From the NCBI GenBank assembly GCA_934167835.1, contig CAKPLZ010000016.1, positions 1 to 14,791 on the forward strand: a DNA stretch of 14,791 nucleotides, in the 5' to 3' direction. Made by a program: the position numbers and the translations under genes. Positions 1-6,823 of the stretch are shown in pieces (the first letter of the stretch is position 1; every line of letters starts with the position of its first letter). Source of the stretch: an uncultured Clostridia bacterium. Lineage in GTDB: Bacteria > Bacillota > Clostridia > TANB77 > CAG-508. A model generated the notes under the pieces. That model was not told where the DNA came from, did no database searches, and saw nothing but the letters and a program-made list of their open reading frames with translations.

Positions 1-984
1 ACAGTAATTGTAGTATCACATGATAGATATTTTTTAAACAAAGTTTGTACACATATTGCAGATGTTGACTTTGGAAAAATAAAAATATATCCAGGAAACT
101 ATGATTTCTGGTATGAATCAAGCCAACTTGCTTTAAAACAGGCAAAAGAACAAAATAAGAAAAAAGAGGAAAAGATTAAGGAATTGCAAGACTTTATTGC
201 AAGATTTAGCGCAAATGCTTCAAAATCAAAACAAGCTACTTCAAGAAAAAAATCATTGGAGAAAATAGAATTAGAGGAAATAAAAGCTTCAAACAGGAAA
301 TATCCATACATAGATTTTAAACCAGAGAGATTACCAGGAAATGAAATTTTGAAAGTTAAAAACATTTCAAAAACAATTAATGGAGAAAAAATATTAGATA
401 ATATTTCATTTAATGTAAGACCAGGAAATAAAATTGCTATAGTATCGGATAATGAATTAAGAACAACAGTATTATTCCAAATTATTTCAGGCGAAATTGA
501 ACCAGATGAAGGAGAAATAGAATGGGGGCAAACTATAACAAACGCATATTTCCCAAAGGATAATGGATATTTATTTGAGAATAAAGAAACATTAGTAGAT
601 TGGCTAAGAAAGTATTCAAAAGATCCTGATGAAACATATATTAGAGGATTTTTAGGAAGAATGCTTTTTTCAGGTGATGAAGCTCTAAAAACAGTAGATG
701 TTTTGTCTGGTGGAGAAAAAGTAAGATGTGTTCTTGCAAAAATAATGTTATCAGGTGCAAATTTACTAATGTTTGATGAACCAACAAACCACTTAGATAT
801 GGAAGCAATAACAGCATTAAATGAAGGACTAAAAAAATTCCAAGGAAATTTAATTTTTACTTCACACGACCATCAATTAACACAAACAGTTGCAAATAGA
901 ATAATTGAACTTGGACCAGATAAAAAATTTGATAAAGACATGACTTATGATGAATATTTAGAAAAAAGAAGCGCCATCCAATAG
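1..984 (+). CDS. ABC-F family ATPase, C-terminal part (5' end outside window)
   Basis: The reading frame is open from base 1, so the window starts inside the gene; 327 residues are visible. ABC-F proteins are soluble twin-ATPase proteins that act on the ribosome, not transporters. The visible part begins at the end of the first ATPase domain (VSHDRYFLNKV), continues through a charged, lysine-rich interdomain linker (about residues 45-95), then a second ATPase domain with LSGGEKVRC, the Walker B stretch MFDEPTNHLD and a TSHDHQ switch region. The second Walker A is degenerate: it reads SDNELRTT, lacking the usual GKT lysine. The phrase YPYIDFKPERLPG and the ending DMTYDEYLEKR resemble the YkpA/YbiT-like subgroup common in Clostridia. 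The stop codon lies inside a hairpin that terminates the opposing gene, so the last residues may be recent. Role is probably housekeeping translation, not drug resistance; subgroup is inferred. Confidence 0.9.
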   Translation, partial: TVIVVSHDRYFLNKVCTHIADVDFGKIKIYPGNYDFWYESSQLALKQAKEQNKKKEEKIKELQDFIARFSANASKSKQATSRKKSLEKIELEEIKASNRKYPYIDFKPERLPGNEILKVKNISKTINGEKILDNISFNVRPGNKIAIVSDNELRTTVLFQIISGEIEPDEGEIEWGQTITNAYFPKDNGYLFENKETLVDWLRKYSKDPDETYIRGFLGRMLFSGDEALKTVDVLSGGEKVRCVLAKIMLSGANLLMFDEPTNHLDMEAITALNEGLKKFQGNLIFTSHDHQLTQTVANRIIELGPDKKFDKDMTYDEYLEKRSAIQ

Positions 985-993
985 GACGACGCT
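962..993 (-). terminator. Rho-independent terminator of the zinc-ribbon gene
   Basis: On the minus strand AGCGTCGTCC pairs with GGATGGCGCT (10 bp including G-T pairs, 4-base loop TATT), followed by TC and a run of six T. It lies just after the minus-strand stop codon. The same hairpin overlaps the last codons and stop of the upstream plus-strand ABC-F gene and could act weakly in that direction too. Confidence 0.8.
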
Positions 994-1001
994 TGTTTCG
1001 C

Positions 1002-1235
1002 TTAATCGGTGAATATTCTCACGCTGAACTTCTGAACTTTGATGTGCTTCCTCATGATTTCAGGAATCCTGTTTTCAGAAACTTCGATTCGTGTGCCACA
1101 AATAGGGCATTCAACGAAATACTGCTTTTCAGAGTTGCACTCGATGCATCCGAAGTCACTCGTACGGTTTGCGATGAAATACTGCTTGCATTCCGGGCAA
1201 GTAAAAGTGACGCTCGGCCCAGTCGGGATTTTCAT
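1002..1235 (-). CDS. Small zinc-ribbon protein, 77 aa, unknown function
   Basis: I do not recognise a specific family. The 77-residue product has three CxxC knuckles (C13-C16, C30-C33, C43-C46), enough for one or two structural zinc sites, and an internal echo in which KQYF recurs next to each of two knuckles (residues 17-20 and 37-40). There is no signal peptide or membrane segment. The ATG has a strong GGTGGAGG ribosome site 6-8 bases upstream. It is a monocistronic unit on the strand opposite to all its neighbours, with its own promoter and terminator. Codon use differs from the surroundings: ATC, TTC, CCG, AGC, GTC and TGC are frequent where neighbours prefer A/T-ending codons, which suggests horizontal acquisition. 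Nucleic-acid or protein binding is only a guess from the zinc ribbons. CGG occurs in it only out of frame. Confidence 0.8.
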   Translation of the reverse strand: MKIPTGPSVTFTCPECKQYFIANRTSDFGCIECNSEKQYFVECPICGTRIEVSENRIPEIMRKHIKVQKFSVRIFTD

Positions 1236-1296
1236 AAAAAACCTCCACCCAATTAAGGGAATATAAAGTATTTAGCATAAAGCCAAACCTAGATTT

Positions 1297-1325
1297 ATTG
1301 TAGCACAATTAACATAAAATTGCAA
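1297..1325 (-). promoter_or_regulatory. Sigma-A-type promoter for the zinc-ribbon gene
   Basis: Minus strand: TTGCAA (-35, 1320-1325), a 17-base spacer, TACAAT (-10, 1297-1302). Transcription would start about 45 bases before the ribosome binding site. Good match and ideal spacing. Confidence 0.7.
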
Positions 1326-1384
1326 GCTAAAGCAATCACTACATGTCAGAAATTGTGAAATTTAGGCAAATTTCTTAAAAACCC

Positions 1385-1413
1385 TTGACAAATGGCTAAA
1401 AATGGTGTAAAGT
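1385..1413 (+). promoter_or_regulatory. Promoter of the ylxM-ffh operon
   Basis: TTGACA at 1385-1390 is a perfect -35 box. With a 17-base spacer the -10 is TAAAGT (1408-1413); TAGAAT at 1413-1418 is a better hexamer but the spacing of 22 is too long. It is about 35 bases upstream of the ylxM start and is the only plausible promoter seen before the rplS terminator. Confidence 0.6.
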
Positions 1414-1448
1414 AGAATAGCATTACAATTTTAGAAGGTGAAATAGTT

Positions 1449-1796
1449 ATGGATAGGAAAGTTGAAATTAGTATGCTTTGCGAAATTTATGGAAAGCTTT
1501 TGACTGAGAAACAATTGAATATTTTGGATAACTATTATAACCTAGACTTGTCTCTTTCAGAAATTGCAGAAAATGAGGGCATTACAAGGCAGGCTGTGAG
1601 GGATATAATAAAAAAGGGGGAAAATAAACTTTTCGAATTTGAAGAAAAGCTAGGAATTATGAAAAAAAATATGAAGCAAGAAGAAAAAATAGCAAGTATT
1701 TTATCTGAGCTAACTAAAATTCAAACAAAGTTTACAGATGAACAAATAGCAGAAATACTAGAACATATCAAAACTGAATTAAATTGTGTTGTGTAA
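1449..1796 (+). CDS. ylxM: YlxM/p13-like DNA-binding protein (UPF0122)
   Basis: The 115-residue protein has a sigma-70 region-4-like helix-turn-helix in its N-terminal half: LTEKQLNILDNYYNLDLSLS, then IAENEGITRQAVRDIIKKGE. The C-terminal part is a charged helix. This is the pattern and length of the YlxM family, which sits directly before ffh in most Firmicutes and is linked to the signal recognition particle pathway. The ATG follows GAAGGTG; the stop is 13 bases before the ffh start. Function as an SRP-operon regulator is proposed for the family, not shown here. No frame break and no CGG codon. Confidence 0.9.
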   Translation: MDRKVEISMLCEIYGKLLTEKQLNILDNYYNLDLSLSEIAENEGITRQAVRDIIKKGENKLFEFEEKLGIMKKNMKQEEKIASILSELTKIQTKFTDEQIAEILEHIKTELNCVV

Positions 1797-1809
1797 GGAG
1801 GAAAACAAT

Positions 1810-3164
1810 ATGGCTTTTGAGGGTTTATCTACAAGATTACAAGCTATAACAAGAAAACTTCGGAGGAAAAGCAAGAATTACTGAAAATGATTTAAAAGAG
1901 GTAATGCGAGAGGTAAAACTAGCTTTACTTGAAGCTGATGTTAACTATAAGATTGTAAAGGAATTCATAAACGATGTAGAACAAAAAGCCTTAGGCCAAG
2001 ATGTATTAAAATCCTTAACACCAGGACAACAAGTTGTAAAAATTGTAAGGGATGAAATGACAGAGCTTTTAGGAGGTGTAACAAGCAAAATAAACTTTAC
2101 ACCTAATCCACCTACAATAATAATGTTAGTAGGTCTTCAAGGTTCTGGTAAAACTACCACTTGTGGTAAACTTGCAAATCTTTTAAGAAAGCAAGGAAAG
2201 AAACCATTATTGGTTGCATGTGATGTATATAGACCAGCAGCTATAAAACAATTACAAGTAGTAGGAAAACAATTAAACATTCCAGTATATGCTAATGAAA
2301 ACTCAAAAGATGTAGTGCGAATAGCAAAACAGGCAATATCTGAAGCGTATTCAAAACTAAATGATGTAATTATATTAGATACTGCAGGAAGACTTCATAT
2401 TGATGAAGAATTAATGCAAGAACTAAAAAATGTAAAAGCAAATGTAAAACCACACGAAATACTTTTAGTAGTAGATTCAATGACAGGTCAAGATGCCGTA
2501 AATGTAGCACAAACTTTTAATGAAAACCTAGGAATTGATGGAGTAATTTTAACAAAACTAGATGGCGATACTCGTGGTGGTGCTGCACTTTCTGTTAAAA
2601 AAGTAACAGGAAGACCAATAAAATTTGCTGCAAACCGGAGAAAAATTAAGTGATATTGAAGAATTTCACCCAGACAGAATGACATCAAGAATATTAGGAA
2701 TGGGAGATATGCTTTCAATAATAGAAAAAGCTGAAGAAGCTTTTGATGAAGAGGAAGCTTTAAAACTAGAAAAGAAACTAAAAAAACAAGAATTTGACTT
2801 AGATGATTATTTAACACAACTAAGACAAATGAAAAAAATGGGTTCATTCTCATCAATACTTAAAATGATACCTGGTATGAACAAATTTGGAGATATTAAA
2901 GTTGATGATAAAGAATTTGTAAAAATAGAAGCAATTATTTGCTCAATGACATTAAAAGAAAAGAAAAACACAAGACTCCTAAATGCAAGTAGAAGACAAA
3001 GAATTGCAAAAGGAAGTGGCACAACAGTTCAAGACATAAACAAATTCATAAATTCTTATGAAACAACTCAAAAGCTTATGAAAAAAGTTCAAAACAGCAA
3101 GGGTGGCATGAAAAATGCTTTGAAAGGCTTAGATATAAATAGCCTAAAGAATAGTTTAAAGTAG
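1810..3164 (+). CDS. ffh: Signal recognition particle GTPase Ffh, with two CGG +1 frameshift sites
   Basis: Ffh binds SRP RNA and signal sequences on the ribosome and targets membrane proteins to FtsY. The ATG at 1810 follows AAGGAGG and gives MAFEGLSTRLQAI. The frame changes after codon 17 (extra C at 1861) and again after 258 more codons (extra C at 2636); skipping both gives 450 residues, the normal length (about 446 in Bacillus). Domains: N helices (1-100), G domain with P-loop GLQGSGKT (108-115), DTAGR and TKLDGDTRGG, then the methionine-rich M domain (from about 300) with GMGDMLSIIEKAEE and the RNA-binding stretch RRQRIAKGSGTTVQDINKF. The second site rebuilds the GEK motif just after the G domain. 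Without shifting, translation would end within ten codons at either site. As Ffh is essential in most bacteria, a true null is unlikely. Confidence 0.93.
1861..1864 (+). other. +1 frameshift site 1 (CGGA) in ffh
   Basis: Zero frame reads AAA CTT CGG AGG AAA and hits TGA six codons after CGG. Dropping C1861 gives AAA CTT GGA GGA AAA GCA, which continues into the conserved Ffh N domain (ITENDLKEVMREVKL). Glycine 18 would result. Many Ffh proteins have arginine here, so this site alone does not prove glycine decoding; the frame change itself is certain. Confidence 0.85.
2636..2639 (+). other. +1 frameshift site 2 (CGGA) in ffh
   Basis: Zero frame reads GCA AAC CGG AGA AAA ATT AAG TGA. Dropping C2636 (or the equivalent C2635) gives GCA AAC GGA GAA AAA TTA, restoring the near-invariant GEK motif of Ffh followed by LSDIEEFHPDRM. 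Glycine 276 is the strongly conserved residue. Confidence 0.88.
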
Positions 3165-3211
3165 TTATTAATTTTTTAAATTTATATAAATAAAAAAGGG
3201 AGGATTTTAAA

Positions 3212-3442
3212 ATGGTAAAAATAAGATTACAAAGAGTAGGAAAGAAAAAAGCACCATTCTATCACATAGTTGTTGCTGATTCAAAGTCTCCAAGAGATGG
3301 TAAAATAATTGAACAAATTGGAACATACAATCCAATGACAGAACCATCAGAAGTAGTTTTCGACAAAGAAAAAGTTGAACAATGGATTAAAAACGGAGCA
3401 AAACCAACAGATACTGTAAAAAGATTAATTGAAACAAAATAA
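3212..3442 (+). CDS. rpsP: 30S ribosomal protein S16
   Basis: The 76-residue protein begins MVKIRLQRVGKKKAPFYHIV and contains VADSKSPRDGKIIEQIGTYNP, the S16 signature; it is a small-subunit assembly protein that binds 16S rRNA. Length is in the normal range (75-90). A GGGAGG site precedes the ATG. It sits in the conserved ffh-rpsP-khpA-rimM-trmD-rplS order. It contains AAC GGA, where CGG is out of frame and no shift occurs. Confidence 0.97.
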   Translation: MVKIRLQRVGKKKAPFYHIVVADSKSPRDGKIIEQIGTYNPMTEPSEVVFDKEKVEQWIKNGAKPTDTVKRLIETK

Positions 3443-3463
3443 TTTGTTTTATGGAGGCCAAAA

Positions 3464-3694
3464 ATGAAAAATACACTTGAAACAATAGTAAAAAGTTTAG
3501 TAGAATTCCCAGAACAAGTTTCTATAAACGAAATTTCAGGCGAAAAATCAGTAGTTTATGAAGTAAAAGTTGCTGATAGTGATATGGGAAAAGTTATTGG
3601 TAGAGAAGGCAAAATAGCTGCTGCAATTAGAACAGTTATGAAAGCTTTAGCTAGCAAAGAACAGAAAAAAGTTAATGTAGAATTTATAGGATAG
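3464..3694 (+). CDS. khpA: KH-domain RNA-binding protein KhpA
   Basis: The 76-residue protein has one KH domain with the RNA-contacting GKVIGREGKIAAAIRTVMKA loop-helix (about residues 44-63). KhpA (older name YlqC) binds many RNAs with its partner KhpB and influences cell elongation and division in Firmicutes. A GGAGG site stands before the ATG, and it lies 21 bases after rpsP. Length and position are typical. Confidence 0.94.
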   Translation: MKNTLETIVKSLVEFPEQVSINEISGEKSVVYEVKVADSDMGKVIGREGKIAAAIRTVMKALASKEQKKVNVEFIG

Positions 3695-3702
3695 GTATTT
3701 GA

Positions 3703-4209
3703 ATGGAAGAATATTTAGAAATTGGTCAAATTGTGAATACAAATGGACTAAAAGGATTTTTAAAAGTAAAACCATTAACAGATGATATTACTAGATTTGA
3801 AGATTTAGAAACAGTATATATTCAAAAGCATAAAGACCTTGTAGAATTTAAAGTTCAAGATGTAAAATATATCAAAAACATGGTATTATTAAAACTTGAA
3901 GGAATAGATAATATAGGTGAAGCTGAAAAATATAAAAACTTCTACATCAAAATCAATAGAAAAGATGCAGTAGAGCTTGAAGAAAATTCATACTTTATTG
4001 TAGATATCATAGGTTCAGAGGTTTATACAGAAGAAAATGAACTTTTAGGAAAAGTTGTAGATGTGTTCCAAACCGGAAGTAATGATGTGTACTCTATTAA
4101 AAATCAAGAAGGAAAAGAAATTTTACTTCCAGCAATATCAGAGGTTATAAAAAATGTTGATATTGAAAATAAAAAAATAGTAGTACATTTAATGGAAGGT
4201 TTAATATGA
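3703..4209 (+). CDS. rimM: 16S rRNA processing/ribosome maturation factor RimM
   Basis: The 168-residue protein has an N-terminal RimM beta-barrel (LEIGQIVNTNGLKGFLKVKP) and a C-terminal PRC-barrel domain (YFIVDIIGSEVYTE, then LPAISEVIKNVDIENKKIVV). RimM binds S19 and helps mature the 30S head. The start is 8 bases after the khpA stop with only a weak ribosome site (GGATAGG), suggesting translational coupling. Its last codons overlap trmD in ATGA. It carries ACC GGA with CGG out of frame and keeps its frame, a useful internal control for the CGG rule. Confidence 0.95.
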   Translation: MEEYLEIGQIVNTNGLKGFLKVKPLTDDITRFEDLETVYIQKHKDLVEFKVQDVKYIKNMVLLKLEGIDNIGEAEKYKNFYIKINRKDAVELEENSYFIVDIIGSEVYTEENELLGKVVDVFQTGSNDVYSIKNQEGKEILLPAISEVIKNVDIENKKIVVHLMEGLI

Positions 4210-4872
4210 GAATTGATGTATTAACTTTGTTTCCAGAAAGCTTTGAACCATTAAAACAAAGCATTATTGGAAGAGCCGTAGAAAAGAATATAATAAATAT
4301 TAACTTAATAAATATTAGAGACTTTTCAAAAGATAAACACAAAAAAGTTGATGACACACCTTATGGTGGAGGAGCCGGAATGGTAATAAGACCAGATGTT
4401 GTGTATGATGCTTATAAGAGTGTTTCAGAACCGCAAGCAAAGCCAATATATATGTCACCTCAAGGAAAGACATTAAATCAAAAAATTGTACAAGATTTAA
4501 GTAAAGAAGAACACTTAATATTAATATGTGGACACTATGAAGGAATAGACCAAAGAGTAATTGATGAAATTGCACCAATGGAAATTTCAATCGGAGACTA
4601 TGTTTTAACCGGTGGAGAACTTCCAGCAATGGTTTTAATAGATAGTGTTTCAAGATATGTTGAAGGTGTTTTAAGCAGTGAATCAACTAAAGAAGAATCA
4701 TTTGCCAACAATTTACTTGAATATCCGCAATATACAAGACCAGAAGTATTCTTAGGAAGAGAAGTACCAGAAATTCTAAAATCTCGGAAATCATAAAAAA
4801 ATTGATGAATGGAGATTAAACAAATCGTTAGAAATAACAAAACAAAAAAGACCAGATTTAATAAATAAATAA
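4206..4872 (+). CDS. trmD: tRNA (guanine-37-N1)-methyltransferase TrmD, with CGG +1 frameshift site
   Basis: TrmD uses S-adenosylmethionine to make m1G37 in tRNAs with G36, which include those for Leu CUN, Pro CCN and Arg CGG; the mark suppresses +1 frameshifting. Visible features: MRIDVLTLFPESFEPL, DDTPYGGGAGMV, the knotted cofactor site with ICGHYEGIDQRV and SIGDYVLTGGELPAM, and YTRPEVFLGREVPEILKS. The frame breaks at C4785; skipping it gives GNHKKIDEWRLNKSLEITKQ, ending in KRPDLINK, a textbook TrmD C-terminus. Total 221 residues, slightly short for the family (about 240) but complete at both ends. Zero frame would stop two codons after CGG. The start overlaps the rimM stop (ATGA), implying coupling. 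Confidence 0.94.
4785..4788 (+). other. +1 frameshift site 3 (CGGA) in trmD
   Basis: Zero frame: AAA TCT CGG AAA TCA TAA. Dropping C4785: AAA TCT GGA AAT CAT AAA, giving S-G-N-H, the conserved SG(N/H)H motif of TrmD. Glycine 194 is the expected residue. Confidence 0.9.
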
Positions 4873-4888
4873 GAAAGGAGGATATCTA

Positions 4889-5335
4889 ATGGATATCATA
4901 AAATCAATTGAACATGAACAAATGAAAAATAAAATACCAGATTTAAGAGTTGGTAATACAGTTAAAGTTCATGTAAGAGTAAAAGAAGGAAACAGAGAAA
5001 GAATCCAAGTTTTCGAAGGAACAATAATAAAAGTACAAGGTGGAGGAGTTAACAAAACATTTACAGTAAGAAGAATAGCTTCAGGAGTAGGTGTTGAAAA
5101 AACATTCTTAGTTCATTCACCAGCAGTAGAAAAAGTAGAAGTAACAAGAGTTGGTAAAGCAAGAAGAGCAAAATTATTCTACTTAAGAGATAGACTAGGA
5201 AAATCTGCTAAGACTAAAGAAAAAGTTGGAGCAAGAATTGAAACAAACGAAATCGTTGTTAAAGAAGAAGCTCCAGTTGTAGAAGAAACTGTAGATACAG
5301 TAACAGAAGAAGCTACAACAGAAGTTAAAGAATAA
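4889..5335 (+). CDS. rplS: 50S ribosomal protein L19
   Basis: The 148-residue protein starts MDIIKSIEHEQMKNKIPDLR and contains VFEGTIIKVQGGGVNKTFTVRR and the ending RVGKARRAKLFYLRDRLGKS of L19, which lies at the 30S-50S interface. The core is about 112 residues; an extra acidic, valine- and glutamate-rich tail of about 35 residues (VKEEAPVVEETVDTVTEEAT) is beyond the classical length. AAGGAGG precedes the ATG. It is the last gene of the operon. Confidence 0.96.
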   Translation: MDIIKSIEHEQMKNKIPDLRVGNTVKVHVRVKEGNRERIQVFEGTIIKVQGGGVNKTFTVRRIASGVGVEKTFLVHSPAVEKVEVTRVGKARRAKLFYLRDRLGKSAKTKEKVGARIETNEIVVKEEAPVVEETVDTVTEEATTEVKE

Positions 5336-5340
5336 TAAAC

Positions 5341-5377
5341 AAAAAAATGACCTAAGAGATTGGGTCATTTTTTGTTT
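5341..5377 (+). terminator. Terminator of the ylxM-rplS operon
   Basis: AAAAAAATGACC pairs with GGTCATTTTTT around a 10-base loop, with the T-run at the 3' side. It starts five bases after the rplS stop, closing the operon. Confidence 0.85.
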
Positions 5378-5438
5378 ATAAAGATAAAAAGTCTATAACA
5401 CAGATAACTGTAGAAGTTATGTAAATCCAGAACGACAA

Positions 5439-5480
5439 TGTTACAAAAATGTTACAAAAATATTACAAAATTATAACAAA
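5439..5480 (+). repeat. Four tandem TGTTACAAAAA-like repeats upstream of ftsA
   Basis: Units: TGTTACAAAAA (5439-5449), TGTTACAAAAA (5450-5460), TATTACAAAA (5461-5470) and TTATAACAAA (5471-5480). The period is 10-11 bases, one helical turn, so the A-tracts are phased. The array ends 4 bases before the -35 box of the ftsA promoter. It could be an intrinsic bend/UP element or a set of regulator sites. Confidence 0.7.
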
Positions 5481-5484
5481 TCTC

Positions 5485-5513
5485 TTGACTTTTTCAAAAA
5501 AAAATAATATTAT
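5485..5513 (+). promoter_or_regulatory. Promoter of ftsA-ftsZ
   Basis: TTGACT (5485-5490), 17-base spacer, TATTAT (5508-5513). Located 37 bases before the ftsA start codon and directly after the phased repeats. Confidence 0.75.
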
Positions 5514-5549
5514 TATATCGGTAATTTTAAAAAAAATGGAGGAAGTATT

Positions 5550-6779
5550 TTGGCTATAGGGGATATGATTGTAGGTATAGATATTGGAACCTCCAAAGTA
5601 TCTAGTGTTATTGCAGAAATTAACAATTTTAATCAACTCGAAATTCTTGCAACAGCAGAATGTAAGTGCTTTGGAATGAAAAAATCTAAGATTACAGATG
5701 AAGATGAAATTGCCTCAGCAATAGGAAAAACAATTTCAGAAGTAGAAAATCAAAGTAATATTAAAATAAATTCTGCTTATGTAACTATACCAGGTAAATA
5801 TGTGCAGATAGTTCAAAATAGTATAGTTAAAGAAGCAAAAGATAGATTTGCAGGAATAACTTCAAAAGATGTAAGTTCTGCAATGCTTCAAATTAGGGAT
5901 ATTGACCTTCCAGAAGATAAAACGGTTATTGATATAATTAAGAACCAATTCTCACTAGATAATGGAAGGGTAGTTGATGACCCTGTTGGAGCACTAAGTT
6001 CAACACTTACAGTTACAGGACAAGTTGTTTTAGCAGACAAAAACTATGTTAGACAATTAAATAATATATTTAGAAAAGCAAATATAGAAATAGATGGCAT
6101 TATTCCAAATGTTCTTGCGGAAAGATCTTTAATTCTAGACATAAATGAAATGAATGATAATGTTATGATTTTAGATATTGGGGCAGGAAACACAGATATT
6201 GGAGTTTTTAATGGTAATAATTTTGTATACACAAATACAATTCCACTTGGCGGAGATAATATTACAAGTGACATAGCACAGGTGTTCTTTATCTCAGAAG
6301 AGGAAGCAGAAAGATTAAAAAAACAATATGCATTAGCATTAAAATCTTTTATTGATAATGATACAGATATTATGCTTACTACATATAAAGGTGATGAAAA
6401 GAATAAAACAATAAAAAGTTCAGAACTCATTGAAGTTATTGAAGCAAGAATTGAAGAAATTTTTTCACTTGTTAATAAACAAATTACAAATTTAGGAATT
6501 AAACAAAATATTAATAATGTAGTTTTAACAGGACAAGGTATAACTTGTATTAGTAAAAGTGATGTAGCAGGAAAAATTGTTTTAAACATTCCTGTAAAAA
6601 TTGCAACAGGAAGAATGATAAGCACAGTAAAACCAGCATATAGGTCAAGCTATGCACTAGTTAGATACGTATCTAATAGGCCTTATGCAAAAAATGTATC
6701 AAGTAAAATAGATGTTAAATCAAACGAAAACTTTTTTAAAACAGTGCTTGAGAGAATTAAAGAATTCTTTTATACTTAA
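5550..6779 (+). CDS. ftsA: Cell division protein FtsA
   Basis: FtsA is an actin-like ATPase that anchors FtsZ to the membrane. The 409-residue product starts with a TTG codon (MAIGDMIVGIDIGTSK), chosen because GGAGGAAG lies 6 bases before it. Actin-fold motifs: phosphate-1 loop VGIDIGTSKV, phosphate-2 region MILDIGAGNTDIGV (about residue 206), and adenosine loop VVLTGQGITCI. The SHS2 (1C) insertion is present after about residue 85. The C-terminus ends in a basic/aromatic helix (FFKTVLERIKEFFYT), the amphipathic membrane anchor. It is followed by ftsZ. Full length, no frame break; it holds AAA ACG GTT, GCG GAA and GGC GGA, all with CGG out of frame. Confidence 0.95.
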   Translation: MAIGDMIVGIDIGTSKVSSVIAEINNFNQLEILATAECKCFGMKKSKITDEDEIASAIGKTISEVENQSNIKINSAYVTIPGKYVQIVQNSIVKEAKDRFAGITSKDVSSAMLQIRDIDLPEDKTVIDIIKNQFSLDNGRVVDDPVGALSSTLTVTGQVVLADKNYVRQLNNIFRKANIEIDGIIPNVLAERSLILDINEMNDNVMILDIGAGNTDIGVFNGNNFVYTNTIPLGGDNITSDIAQVFFISEEEAERLKKQYALALKSFIDNDTDIMLTTYKGDEKNKTIKSSELIEVIEARIEEIFSLVNKQITNLGIKQNINNVVLTGQGITCISKSDVAGKIVLNIPVKIATGRMISTVKPAYRSSYALVRYVSNRPYAKNVSSKIDVKSNENFFKTVLERIKEFFYT

Positions 6780-6823
6780 TGTTTTTAATTTTAAATAATA
6801 TAGAAAAGGGAGGAATTTGCATT

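Noticed and set aside
1039..1266. Plus-strand open frame opposite the zinc-ribbon gene
   Set aside because: It has no good ribosome site and no coherent motif, while the minus-strand frame has three CxxC knuckles, promoter, ribosome site and terminator.
6779..6823. Earlier ATG for ftsZ overlapping the ftsA stop
   Set aside because: No ribosome binding site before it, and the extra 15 residues are not FtsZ-like; GGGAGGA supports 6824.
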